From contig NC_060105.1 of assembly GCF_021155765.1 (NCBI RefSeq), positions 6,737,001-6,801,000 on the forward strand: a stretch of DNA of 64,000 bases, given 5' to 3'. The DNA is from Diprion similis (Eukaryota; Arthropoda; Insecta; Hymenoptera; Diprionidae). The position numbers and the translations under genes were made by a program. Under the pieces are notes generated by a model. The model was not told where the DNA came from. It did no database searches and worked only from the letters and a program-made list of their open reading frames with translations. This document shows, piece after piece, positions 44,001-56,103 of the stretch (position 1 is its first letter; each line of letters starts with the position of its first letter).

Positions 44001-44174
44001 GGATGTCGTCCCCAGGGTCAGAGGGAGAAGGAGGTCCAGATGCACTGCGTTGACAATAACCAAGCTGCGTCCAAGATGGCTGACCAAATTCGCAACGGTC
44101 ACAGCCACGATTTCAGTAGGAAATCCGTATCCAAGACCATCAGGATGTCTATCCCTATTTCCTGCTCTGCCTAG
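38012..44174 (+). CDS. Vg: vitellogenin (yolk protein precursor)
   Basis: The secreted lipid-carrying yolk precursor, in insects made mainly in fat body and taken up by oocytes. Seven exons: 38012-38042, 38254-38999, 39106-39996, 40086-41169, 41260-42948, 43028-43461 and 43566-44174. Phases close to 1827 aa, normal for insect vitellogenins. A signal peptide (MWSPLFLCVLLGGAVLA) is split by intron 1. The vitellogenin N-terminal lipid-transport domain occupies about residues 30-750 and is interrupted by a Ser/Asp tract at about 349-385, directly followed by RKPR (about 388-391), a furin-type RxxR site. A DUF1943-like middle region follows. The von Willebrand D domain starts near residue 1481, with DGSR near 1616 and GLCG at about 1636. 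The Cys-rich tail ends SCSA. A second Ser-rich patch lies in exon 5. Confidence 0.98.
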
Positions 44175-44316
44175 GATGATCGTTCATGAATTTTATGACG
44201 ATATATAGTAATATGTTAGTCTTTATTTAGATGTGAAATACTGTGATTTTAACTGAAATTTTTTCTATTTAAATTCTGGATTATTACTGTTAGTGCGATT
44301 TCAATAGATATTTTCA

Positions 44317-44322
44317 AATAAA
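44317..44322 (+). promoter_or_regulatory. poly(A) signal AATAAA of vitellogenin
   Basis: AATAAA lies about 140 bases after the vitellogenin stop codon, the first such hexamer downstream. Confidence 0.7.
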
Positions 44323-46544
44323 ATCACAACTTTCTTGCTTATCGCACCGTCTTTCTTCCAGCCTTGATCCTGGGTTATTAAATTATCTTCGAACACACAA
44401 CGGTGTGGCTTTTAATTATAGTTTTTAGAAATATTCAACAATGAAGCGCAAGCGGAGAGAAACATTTTTTGATAAAAATTACTGGAATGGATATTGAGCT
44501 ATTTTATCATGGAAAGTGGCTAACTAGAACGGCCAACCTCAACATTATTAAGCGAAGCACAAGTTAATGAATCAGGAGTACGTTTATAGGAACAGAACTC
44601 CGTTAGTTATTAACGCAGGAAAATAATTTTCGCTGTCCGTCTGTGGAGATCCTTGGTCTTTGTATTAAAAAAATTTTACAATTAAGCCAATTTACATTTG
44701 GTGTTTTTGTTAGAGTAGTTATTCATCAGCAATTACATGAAATTACTTGAAGCGTAATATCACGGGGTGGTAATTTGCATTCCTGGTGTCTTCGCGCGTC
44801 AAAAACTCACCAGAATTTTGCACTTCAATTTTAATTAATTGAGGCGTAAAAGCGAAGTGGGTATCTCTCGTACTCGCAAACCGCGGCGGGAGAAAATATT
44901 GTCCAAACTTTCGGTTTCCCCCGATTTTCAACCCGGTTATAAATTTCTGCCCTCCGTGTCGGGATCGCCTTGCCTATAAGGAACGGGCTCCAGGTTATTA
45001 AAACTAATCTAAATTCACTGCCTCGTGTAAAGTTCTAAAACGAGTGTATTACCAGGAAAATGGAAAGTCCCGCCATCCGTTAAATACCACGATACCTTCA
45101 GTCTAATCTATGCGCTTAACTATCTTGCGGTGAAAATTAATTTACAACAACATACCGTGTCCAAGCAGCAAATTGTGTTTCTCCAAAATCGGTGTAAATT
45201 GAAACGAATCAGGATGAAATCGTCCCTGAAACCAAAGACTATAATATAAGGGTCACGGGTCTGTTGCCTGTAACCCTGTAAGTGGGCTGATCGCGTCGAT
45301 GACGATGATCGGTTTACAACATCGCCGATCGATGTCCTGGAGGAGGAATCGATACAGCCGCGAATAAATGGATTCCGGCTATTAATTACCCAGGTATCAT
45401 TACCGTTTTTGCCGGGGTTGCGAGGATAGGCAGCAAACACCGTAATCAAGGGGGAAAACAGACGCACGGCTTAGACGCGGTGAGAGTTGCTTCGGCAAAA
45501 CCTTCTGTAGGTCGCAAGAAATCTATGCACGTCACGCTCTCATCTACGTGGGATGTTGGGAACTTGAACACCGGGCTTCAAAGGGCTTCAACGTTTTTAC
45601 TTTCGCTGTTGAGTAAAAAAATTCCCGGCTAATGTGTCAATCAATTCAAATATATTTATAGATATATATATATATATATTTTTTTTTCGTGAAAAACTTG
45701 CGATGCTTTATGACGCAAAACGATATTTGAAATAATCGAAAGGGAACAAAAACTTTGGAAGAACTCCGTTGTATCGCTGAAAGTATAAAATCATTCGGAT
45801 TCTTATAATGCTTTCGTCTATTCTCAAGATAAAAAAATGCACTTGTGACAGTTGTTATAACTGTAGAAAACTTTCGTAATCGAACGTTTTTATACTCGCT
45901 GTTTGATTCTATACGCCTCATTAAAACAGGATTAATAAAAGCGAAAAACTTTTCCTCGCAGCATGATGTTCGGTTGAATTCATTCCATCTATAGGTATAT
46001 CGGTCTGTACAGACGGGGGTCGTCGAGAACGGAAGCAATTGCACATAACGTCTATTTCGCTGCTCAGAAGTTGGAACATAGCAAGTCTTTCTTCCTGACT
46101 TCCAATTCAATCGTTCCGCAAGTCAATAGTTTTGTTTTCTTCATGCTTTTACAAAGTCTCCTCTCATTCTTCTTCTCCCTCCTCTCTTTCTCCGACGTAC
46201 AAACTACGTTGAACGCAATGAGTTGAGGCACTTGCGCCTCGAAGTTAGAGAGACGTCGTGGAAACCAATTTCCTGATCACGATGCTTCATTTCGCTGTAC
46301 CTTTCCCAAAAAAACTTTCCATTTATCATAAGCGGCGGATTATGCGATTATTCGAAAGCTCCGTGACGTTTAATCTCGATTTAATCAAGCATCCAAAAAG
46401 AGAAAAAAAAAAAAAATCAACAGCTGGAATTCTTCTTTCCAACGTACACGCGATCCTTTCAGAGTTAACAATACTGAAATGTGTCTGCACCGAAAGATAA
46501 TTGAGAAATAAATGAAAAAAAGAAAATCAAATCGAAGAGCTTAC
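44323..46544. other. 3' flank of Vg, no gene recognised
   Basis: Open frames on the minus strand at 45120-45467 and 45646-46110 carry no family signature. An acceptor-like TTGGTTTCAG and a donor-like GTATGT on the minus strand bracket 45228-45156, a possible but weak further exon. A TA-rich tract lies near 45655-45680. Confidence 0.35.
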
Positions 46545-49448
46545 CGGTAACTAGTTCCAGCTTTCCGCACGTCATGGTTCTGCACGTTACAGAAATCCGC
46601 AGCTTTTTCCCACTGTCCCGGAGTCCCTCCGCTATACCTGCAAATCACCGGACCGACAATTGCAAGCTTTTCGCGCAATCATCCGTGAGAACGATAACGT
46701 TACGAGCTTCGTTCGCAAAAGCATTACTGGATAAACTGTTCGCCATTCTAGGGGCGTAAATGAATCGAGTGTAAGATCAACCTCGTTGTCGGAGAGCTTT
46801 TAGAATTTTTTTGGTGTGATTTTACGTTTATACATTTGTAATTTAAAGCTAATTTAAAAAAAAATCAAACTTCAGATATTTTCCAGCATGCATTATACAA
46901 ACGTTCTTCATTTATGGTTTTGCATGATTTTTTTTAAACGATCGTTGATTCACAGAATATACTAATTTCTTCATCTAATTTCGCATTTACCGAGCTTTCA
47001 GAAAAAGAGAAAGAAAGAAAAAAGAAAATAAAAAGAAAAACAAAACAAACAAACGGCAAAGCAAAGGGCGTAAAAAATACACTCACCTTGGCTGAAATTT
47101 TCTTCTATTACCGAAAACATCGGTTGATTGACAAAAAATTTCAAAGCAATTCCCTAAATAAATTTCAGAAAATTAATTCTCAAGAGATGAGTAAAATTTT
47201 TACGAATACACGAACGTATATCTAAAAAAGAATCGGAAAGTTGTTCGAGAGTAATACGGAATCCACACACGGCAAGTGCAAAGTGAGCAGAGACAGAATC
47301 GCTTTAGCATCGCTGCAGAGAGACTTTAAGGCAAAATAAGTAGTTGTGACGCGACGTTTGCATGAGTAGGTATACAATATTGATGTGGATAACATCTGTA
47401 GCCGACTGTAAGCAGTGTACCTACAAGGTAAAAGTGAGGCAGAGGAATACATGGTATCGGTTCTTCTGAACCGGGATTAGGTGGTCCAAAGTCGAGAGGC
47501 TCGTAGCACAGGTGAGTGAGTTTTCTAGTCGGGCTTCCTTCCCACCGTTGCTGCAGCAGGGATGCTGGAGCGTGAGTACGGCAGATCCGCAAGCTCGTCT
47601 CGTATCCACGCTGCAGGTTGAGAGCAAGCAAGTAAGTAGAGGTAGCTGCTTACAAGCCGCAGCTTTTTCGAGGATCCACTTTACGTCAGGACCGCGGCTT
47701 ACCGTAGGCCGGACTTGGTCTTTCTCGATTCTTGAGGATGGCTGGAATATCGTGTGTGCAGCGAAAACCCAGGGTGGTTATGTGTGTATATGGATGGCTT
47801 CACTGATTTAGAGCCTTTGATCCGCAAAGTGCTTCAGGGACGTCTCTGCACTCGATGAAAGGCGGACGACGTAATTAGCCAGAGTTTTCGCAAAACGCGA
47901 GTTTCACAGGATATACGTATAAACAAAATGAAAGTATATCAATCGCTTGAAAAAACAGTCAACTTGAAGCAATCCCGCTTTAATCCAAAGCCGTCGTGCC
48001 CACTTCGTACCGGTTCTCTTTCGCATCGCATGGATGGCAACAGCAGGTTCGTTTCCATTCACCAAAAGTTCAACTCCGCGAGCTTTTACAGCGGGCTCGA
48101 TTCCTGTTTCACACAGTTTCGTTGTATGCTGGGATCGAATATTGGTTACACATACGTAGGTACCTATGTACATGCACCTACATATCCTATCAAACACAAA
48201 TTTCCTACTCCAGTTTCTCCGTTTTTCATTTCGCTTCCCTTCGGCTATTTTCAACCTGAATTATTCACGAGTGTGTGTAGCAAATTTTTTTTATTTACTA
48301 CCCTTTGCTATTCGTCCGTCTCTTATTTTTATTCTTTCTTGTTGTGTTATTATTTCTATCCGTATATGTATATCAAAGCATTTCGAATACATCTCGACTT
48401 GTGCACATACCTTAATGCACAACTTACCCATCGGTAAAGGCGAAAGGCGAAATGTTCGATAAGAGAAGGACCTCGCACTATCCGCGGATGCATTGAAGTG
48501 GAAATTATTCACACCGTGTTTGCTTTTGCGGTGTTTCCACGCGGAAGCGCGTCGAATGGAATCGAAGACAGCAATTTCTCTCTCTCGGCGAGAAGACATC
48601 TTTCCGAATTCCTCCTGAAGATGTATCAGAGTTTGTCCAATGCCACTTCCTGACTATCTGTATTTCAATTTGTACAAAGTAGAAGTGAATCGTCTTCCCG
48701 ACTAGATCGGGCTGTGCACTCACGTCAATTTGATCGCTTTCGCGTCAGTTGCGGTATACGTATCTCTTACCTATATAGCTTTATTCCACAGCGAGGAAAA
48801 GACACTCCGGGACAATGCCAAGATAAATTTCTTTACTCCTGACTAAATATTTTTCTCACATTTTCACGATTCTAGTGGTAAAAAATTTCCTCCAATATTT
48901 CAGTAAACCAGCATCATTAAACCAGTAAATCAAAAGACAGATGAAACGAATGGAAACAAGGAAATAAAAAATGATTCCAAACGAACCTGCAATGATTTTC
49001 CCGTCCGTGAAAAGCACTGGTTAGTAATTGGCGTAAAAAAGCAGGCTGAATGAGGCTGATGCGTGAATGAAATTGAAAATAGTTGAAACCAAATGCGAAG
49101 CGTGCAAATGCCCAGCGAGCAAACAACCCTTTGATTCAAACGAGCTGTATTGTGACTTTTTACACGATAGAAGAAAAAAAAAACGATTTTGAAATTCGAA
49201 ACTATATAGTATAGAAGAATAAAAATCGTCTGATAAAAAAGCTCTTTGATCTAGCGTCACAATTACGTTTTGCGGTGAGGTGGGTAAAATAATATCAGTA
49301 CACATACACACATGCACACACGTGCTGCTTAAATTGTGGTTACTCACGCATGGAACACAGCAGGAAGAACATGCGGTCACCTAGTTTCTGGATCGAACCT
49401 CCACGGCTGGTCATAACGACGAATCGTGCACCGGCTGCCTTCGGCTTC
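46545..49448 (-). other. candidate minus-strand exons, unidentified
   Basis: Three intervals have good splice signals on the minus strand: 49448-49348 (acceptor CATTCCTTGCAG, donor GTGAGT), 47153-47087 (acceptor TTTATTTAG, donor GTGAGT) and 46637-46545 (acceptor TGATTTGCAG, donor GTAAGC). Their phases are compatible and the joined reading has no stop, with stretches such as ARFVVMTSRGGSIQKLGDRM and YSGGTPGQWEKAADFC. The second and third are also open in another frame, and I recognise no domain in either. They could be exons of a long-intron gene, lncRNA exons or chance. Confidence 0.25.
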
Positions 49449-49611
49449 CTGCAAGGAATGCAAAGTGCCATCGTTGCCTTGGCAGGTCATCCTTGGCCAG
49501 TGCAGGTCATCGTTCTCACCGACACCACCTGCAACGAAACATCAAATTTTAACGATCCATTCGTTAGCCATATCGTACCGACAGCCATGTTGGGTGGACT
49601 ATGAACTTTGG

Positions 49612-49976
49612 TTAAGGGGGTACTGGATGACCCCCTTAAGCAACTCGGGGTACGAAACGCGGGAGTTTTATTGAAAAATCAAGGACCTCTTCAGGGTCCT
49701 TTGAGGTTTTTTGAGACTGCGTAATGACCTCCGAGTATAAGACAGACACATCCGCAGCCATGCAGGCAAGGGTGAGTTCATTACTCGAGCGATTGCACGC
49801 AATATCATGCCTGGCTACCGGCAGCGAAGGACTTACTGGCCCCTTCGTTGATCCTTACGATCGGCATCAAAGGAGGTACCTAAGAGGAAATTCCTGCAGG
49901 GCGGGATTTGATGCGAGATAAGCGATTACCTGGAGGCATCTCCAGGAATGGATGTTGAAGAGGCTCGATAAGCCTC
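49612..49976. repeat. cluster of short perfect hairpins
   Basis: Four perfect inverted repeats lie within 365 bp: TTAAGGGGG/CCCCCTTAA (49612-49639, loop 10), AAGGACC/GGTCCTT (49681-49701, loop 7), CCTGGAG/CTCCAGG (49929-49946, loop 4) and GAGGCT/AGCCTC (49960-49976, loop 5). Two more isolated ones occur at 54347-54370 and 54831-54857. Confidence 0.6.
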
Positions 49977-50661
49977 GACTCTGCTTCTCTTTGAGGAAGG
50001 GGCTGACCACTTTGGCCTTTAAGGTTTTATTATTTTAGGAAAATGTTTAGCGTTTAATTGGGGGCTTTGCTCGTGGAAATCATCCCCTGTAAATCGGTAC
50101 AGAAGTGAACATTGGAAGTAAACGTTATCGTCCGTTCATTAGAGTCTCCGGGCTTAATTGCCATTAGCGGGTGTAATCGAGCTATTAGAAACGTCTGGCG
50201 CTGTTAACCCTGTCTTTCATTTAAACCGTGCGACGGAAAACGGAGTTAATTAAAAGTCAAACGGCGCGGAGGGTGGTCGAATCGTTTTTAACCTCAATCC
50301 GATGGCGTGCGGGTTAAAAACGCACGTCGAGATACATAATTGCGAAGTGCCTGCAACAAGACACATCGATCAAACCCGTCGCACACAAATATCCGGCAAT
50401 TAAAATATCGGATCTTCTACTCGAGGATAAATAATATTCGCAGCGAGTTAAATGCCCGAGTTTCCAATTGTGATAACACCTGCAGAGCGAATCTCGTTAT
50501 AGTTCCCTTCATTCCTCGAGCCAGTAATTCTCTCAGACCGGAAGTCCCTAGTGTCTGATCGTTACTATTTTATCTCAGGATTGATGCAGCTGTGAATATA
50601 CTGGCCGTCCTTTTATCCGAGAAGATAAACTCCGCGTCTGCGAGTCACAGAGTCTCGTTCT

Positions 50662-50806
50662 TTAGGGTGGAGGTTAAAACTTCGAATGTTTTCAATGTTA
50701 ATTTCGATTTCCCGAAATCTTTCGTTGCTTTATTTTCGCATGTTTGAAATCTCGACGTATCGGTCATTGAAATATTGAACTTCCAAGCTGCGTCACCCCC
50801 ACTCGT
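50662..50806. mobile_element. small MITE, family 2, copy 2
   Basis: About 145 bp with ends AGGGTGGAGGTTAAAAC and, in reverse complement, AGTGGGGGTGACGCAGCTTGG. It shares the internal TTATTTTCGCATGTTTGAAA and CGACGTATCGGTCAT segment with 26934-27149, in the same orientation, and is shorter by internal deletion. Confidence 0.65.
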
Positions 50807-53800
50807 TCTTCACACCATTATTGTAAGCTGATAACAACCGCCTCGTCCTGGATAATCAGGTCGGAGAACCGATCAAGGATTCATGCTCGGCTGTGTATCG
50901 TTCCGAATAAAACCGCAGCCGCTTGAATCGATCCAGCAATTAATTAACCCTGAGGTACTGTTCCAAAATTCGCAACGTCAGGCTGCGTCCTGCAGTTTGT
51001 CCCTTAACCGGAGGGTCGGGGGTGAATCAAGAGGACCGCATGCTTTCGGCGGATTACCGACCTCGGTCAGCTTCGATTACCTTTGGGGTCAGTTTGTAAT
51101 TGAAAGGACGCGGAAGCTCGCCGGAGTTGACAAGGGCCTGATATCCGGAAATCGTTTCCGCTTTGTTATAACCGAGGAAAATTATGTCTCGTGGGTAAAA
51201 CGGTGCATGCGAGATGATTTTTGTTTGTTTTGTGGATGTGTTGGATGAATAAAAGTAACAGAATGAGAACAGATAGTAGAAATTGATCTGTGAAATTATT
51301 AGAGTAATCAAATTTCATTAAACTTAAGATAAACGTCAATTGGATTAAACTTCAACGCTGTCACTCACATTTTGCACGTGAATCTATATTTTAACACCAT
51401 TTTGTTTACACGTCACGCCAATGTAAATGCTGAAAAAATTTTCCACGATCATCGTGACTCACTGAGTTTTGCGATCCTTCGTCAAACGATTACTGCAGGT
51501 TACTCGTTAATATAAATTGATCGAGAATCGAGGTCACGATGTGAAAACATAAAAAATATTTTGCCAATTATTACGCGCGAGTTTTCAACTGACGGAAGAA
51601 TTTGATTGGAACATTCGAATACACCACTTCATTTTGATTCGTGTTTTCTTTTTTTCTTTTTCACTGGAAAATGGAGGGAGGATCGAAAGCAATCACTTGG
51701 AGAGATTTACAAGGATACACATCCCCGAATCGATCCTAATCCTTGTTTCGCCAATCCTGCAATTATAAAGGGCTCTCGTGATCGGGACTGCCGTGCAGTT
51801 TTTTTCCAATTTCGTTTTCGTTTCGGGCTGATTCGTGTCTCGGTAATTCGTCGTCGGAACTATCTCAGTGACAAAAGTAATCCAGCTGCAAAAATTGACG
51901 GTGTTCCGCGGACAATAACTATAGAAATACATACCAGAACCCAATAAAATCCCTGATCTATTTATCGTCCCTTCCCGTTCCTGCTGTATTTTCCTCCCCC
52001 TTTTTCTGCGGCGAGGTTCCCCACAGATCGGAAACAGCCTTCCGGAAGTCGTAGTCTTGCGTCCCTTCTCGGCTAGTAGCCTGAGAGCAGGTGGTCGTCT
52101 GTAGCCTTAACAAGCAGGAAAACCCGATAGGAGATCCTCGTCTAGGTATCCGGAGACTTCGTCGTATAAAATGCGCGCAAAAAGGATGTAGTATAACCGA
52201 TGAAACCGGAAGAAGGAAAGACTAGGAAGTAGAGGAGGAAAAGAGGAAAAACACCTCTAGCGTGAAAGTTTTCTGCTTTCCGGTTTACCTCGAGCACCCT
52301 CCCCTACACCAGCCAATATTCAGATTCTCTCGGGACTCCGAGGGACAAATTATACGGAATTATTTGAATTATTTGAAATATGCGAAGGGAATAATCAAGT
52401 GGCCGGCTGCTGGGTGTAGACGACGCGAGCGTCGCGGCGCTCCGACCACAATCGCATTTTAATTATACGACTTTTCTCTATATACATATAGGTATATACG
52501 AGCACTCTTCGATTTGAATTTAAATTCCCGATGACGCAGCCACCGCCTTCGGTACAGCTCACGTGATCCTCCCCGTTATTAATTATACATAACAATCTTG
52601 ATCAATTCAATTTACTCAACGCATATTATTATTATCATCATCATCATTATTATTAATATTATTATTTTTCAATTAATTCAATTCCTACCTTTTCCGTCAG
52701 GTTAAATATATATATTTATATACTATATAAACACCAACCACGAGCTAAATGATGTATACTAGAGAGAAACAGTGTATCGCTAGTCACGCGAAACGCTGCT
52801 GCAGGGTGATTTAGTGAGGCCATTTCGGGGACATTCTGTGATCACAGGAGAGAGATAATTGTTGAATAATGTGAATTTCTTTCTCCGGTGTCTTTTTTTT
52901 CCCCCGTACCACCTGAAACTTGAGCTGCAGTCTGATTTAAAACCTAATCTCACGAGGTGAACGTAGCTCGAGCTTTTCAGTCGAGCTTTCAGCTGCATCG
53001 ACTCCCAACGGCGTCGATCCATCGCCGTTTCCGTCTAATCCCAATAAAAGGAAGAACATGTTGTGAATTTGTAATGAGCCTTCGCTGCCCTCGGGGTTGT
53101 GAGAAAAAGGGAAGTCCGAAGTAAAAGGGGAGAGGAAGGAAAAGCACTACTTACGCCGCATTCTTAAAGCTTGCAGAAAAGTGTTAAAGAACTTGTTCGT
53201 TTTATTTCTTGCTCACCTTATAACACAGTCTCACATTAAGTGCTTTATAAAACGGTAACGCGCATCTTGTATAGCCGGTGAAAGCACTTCTTTTGAGGAA
53301 CAGAATGCCCAACATGGTTGAGGAAAAGTCCAACTTTTACACCGACTAACTCACCGCAGGAAAGTAAGAATTCATTTGAGAAGCTCGTGTTCTCCTGGAT
53401 CGTCGAACTTTAAATCGTAAAAAAATCAGAAATCGTAAAAATATCACGAAGGCTCGGTTGTTTGGTGAATAAAACTCGAAGGAGGTGGAAGGAGGGGAAA
53501 AAAAATCCGAAGACGCTGCGACTTCTTTTGCACATCGAATTTTCCGCCTGGCCTTTAGTTCCAGGGCGATGCAGATGGGTTTAATTTTTCACGGGCTACT
53601 GGCAGAACTGATCGCTCTTCAAATAAATCACTGTGATATATCGACTCCATCTTCTTCGTCGGGGGTTAGTTTGAATCTACCTATAAAACCCGGTGTTATC
53701 CACCTTCATCTATCAGTACCTATCGGGATGGGTATTTTTGGATCTGATAGCAGTATTTCTTTCTCCTTTTTTTACCTTCTCGATCTTCGATAAGGTGTTT

Positions 53801-55548
53801 TTCGGCTCGTTCAAGGTGATCGAGCTTGAGCTTGCAAATGTAAAATTGAAATTACGTCGGTGTGGATAAAATTTACGTTCAATAAGCCACAAGAACAGTA
53901 TTTTTTCTGCACCCCTGTACATTTATTCAATTATCATTCGTTGTTTTGATTATTTTTTCAAATCGTATAAACGTAACAGAATATAATTGAGTTTTTGCAA
54001 GCGCGATACATTTTCCCTCGCTGTTAACCATCGTATTTTCTTTCAATCGAGTGTCGGGCATGATAAACAAACAGATTGTGTAAACTGGTCAGAGAATCGA
54101 GACGTAAAAACGTGACAGGGGTTTCAGCTGATTCTGATCGTACGTGCGAGGTGAAAATGTACAAGCAATATGGTGATGGGAATGGGGAAAAATTTATCAT
54201 ATACTTCGATTGACAAGCTGATCTCGATTTGTCGAGATTACAGCACAGCTGCTTGTCATTTATCCTTCAAAATATAAATGTCTCGGGAGTTTTACGGATT
54301 AATTTATCAGCGAAGACTGACAGTAGATATAATACATTTGATGGAGAAAACTCCTCTTAAAGGGAGTTTTTGCTTCCACGAAACGAAGAAAGTATTCGAG
54401 CCTAGCTGATATGCGATAAGTGCGGAGAAATTCGCGAGGTCAAAAGGTCGTTTCTCAGAATACCTGTTCACGTGTAATATTCTACGATATCTAATGCTGC
54501 TCCATTTTCACTCGTTTGAAGCTTTCGTTTCTCCTGCAGTCTTTTGAAACATCGTCAAGACTCCAAGACGGTTCATTTTCCCCGCAAGCATTCAAGCTTA
54601 CCAGAAAGCTTTCCGGCCCTTCAAAAGAGAATGAATAAATGTCCGTGTTTTATTATTCACACAGCACGAGGAACATCTTTTCACAATTCTCTTCAATGTT
54701 CAATTCCGTCAAGGGTTCAATCTCTTCGTCGATCCTTCCAAATACTACTCGGATCAAATCCATTCCATAATTACCGGGGATAACTTTGAAAGAGTAGCTC
54801 TCAGTATTTTCAGGGGTTTAATGAGACTCGAAGAAGGGTGAATAAATCACCCTTCTTATTTTATCCACATTAGTTTGAATGCGTGATTCAACATACAGAG
54901 AAAATACGAAAATGCAACTTCAGCAATATTTATGACACATCTTTCACACTATCTAACGAGAAGACACCAGCATAAAAAAGCAGCATTCGTGGGAGAAATG
55001 TCGATTGTATGTGCTTTTAAAGTAAATTGCGAAAAAAAAGAATAAAAAAATAAAAAAATAGTATCTAGAGAGTGAGATTTGAACACAGGATGCACGGACG
55101 GTACGTCAGGATACGCGCCGCACGGCTACGTGCTTCGAACATTTATGAGCGAACTTTAGGATATATAACCGGCTGCAAAACTTTCCACCCACAATATCTT
55201 GGGAACGGCTGCGTATCTGATTGTGAATATGTTATCAGTAAGAGTGAAAAGCCAATAATTTTCCAAATCGCTAGAAAAAGAAACAAACAACAAGTTGTTC
55301 CAATAAAATGTTTGTCTATAGTACGATAAAAATCAAATGATCAGAAATTTTCTCAGGTCATTTACTGTATTTTTAACATATATTATTTTTGTTTTTTTTC
55401 AATTTTTTTGCCGTATAGTCGATTCGCATCGGGAGAAAAACGTATTTTGAAAATTTGTTAATCGAAGAGAAAAAAAAAAAATGTCAAACAGTTTTCATCG
55501 TCATTGTAATTAAAACCCTCGTTCTTTAGCAGTGAATAAAATACAACG
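50807..55548. other. gene-poor region
   Basis: I find no coding sequence I can support. Content: an AT-rich trinucleotide-like tract near 52625-52675 (ATT/ATC units) and two perfect hairpins, AAAACTCC/GGAGTTTT (54347-54370) and AAGAAGGGTG/CACCCTTCTT (54831-54857). Confidence 0.45.
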
Positions 55549-56103
55549 ATGCCGGTGCAGTGTGAAAACACAGGACAACGTCAACGCGGAAACTCACGCA
55601 GTAACATCAGTTCGAATCCTCGAGACGACGAACAACAGGAAGTGATCGTTAAAATGACTGCTGCAGAACTAGAGGATGGAATAAAAGACGGAACGATATT
55701 GTTCGCACAAAATAGCGTGAACGAGAAGACGCAAGACGGTATCTACATCGGCACGATGTTTGACGAAGGTGAATGGTTCGGCTATGCCAAAGCTGTTCGA
55801 CCTAAAAAGAATAAAAAATCTCTGATCATGCTGGACCACAGAAGAATAATTGCAGTATCAATCGCCGCAAAAAAACATCCAGACATGGTCGTTTCTATCA
55901 CGGTGCACACCGAAAAGTGCAACTTTCAGAATCGGGCTACTAGACAAGAGGTTCGTCGCAAGACGGGCTGTCGAACTACACCTAGAGATGGTCTCCGAGG
56001 TCGGAGTTCACGCGAAGTCACCATTTGCACTTCCAGTGAATACTTCGAGAATAGAACAGAAACGGAGACAAGAGCCCGTGATCTTGGTTTCAAAATCCGA
56101 TAA
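55549..56103 (+). CDS. intronless open frame, unknown, possibly frame-disrupted
   Basis: A 184-aa open frame starting MPVQCENTGQ, the longest single-exon frame between Vg and the window end. Residues 35-120 have an ordinary soluble composition (MTAAELEDGIKDGTILF, IYIGTMFDEGEWFGYAKAV, SLIMLDHRRIIAVSIA). After about 55915 this frame becomes Arg/Thr-rich, while the +1 frame (open 55850-56155) turns protein-like (FRIGLLDKRFVARRAVEL, FALPVNTSRIEQKRRQEP). That pattern suggests a single-base indel in an older coding sequence, so it may be a pseudogene or a domesticated-element remnant. I recognise no family and no catalytic motif. No promoter or poly(A) signal is obvious. Confidence 0.4.
   Translation: MPVQCENTGQRQRGNSRSNISSNPRDDEQQEVIVKMTAAELEDGIKDGTILFAQNSVNEKTQDGIYIGTMFDEGEWFGYAKAVRPKKNKKSLIMLDHRRIIAVSIAAKKHPDMVVSITVHTEKCNFQNRATRQEVRRKTGCRTTPRDGLRGRSSREVTICTSSEYFENRTETETRARDLGFKIR

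Noticed and set aside
47928-48437. 169-aa plus-strand and 116-aa minus-strand frames
   Set aside because: They overlap in opposite directions, have tyrosine/phenylalanine-rich low-quality tails and no recognisable domain; probably chance frames.
49350-49604. Plus-strand 84-aa frame opposite the candidate minus-strand exon
   Set aside because: It lacks splice or poly(A) signals; the minus strand has better splice sites, though neither is proven.
55060-55145. tRNA-like sequence on the minus strand with A-box-like and B-box-like (TGTTCAAATCT) motifs followed by a T-rich tract
   Set aside because: The T stem and acceptor stem do not pair, so it is not a functional tRNA. It could be a SINE or tRNA relic, but I see no second copy to support that.
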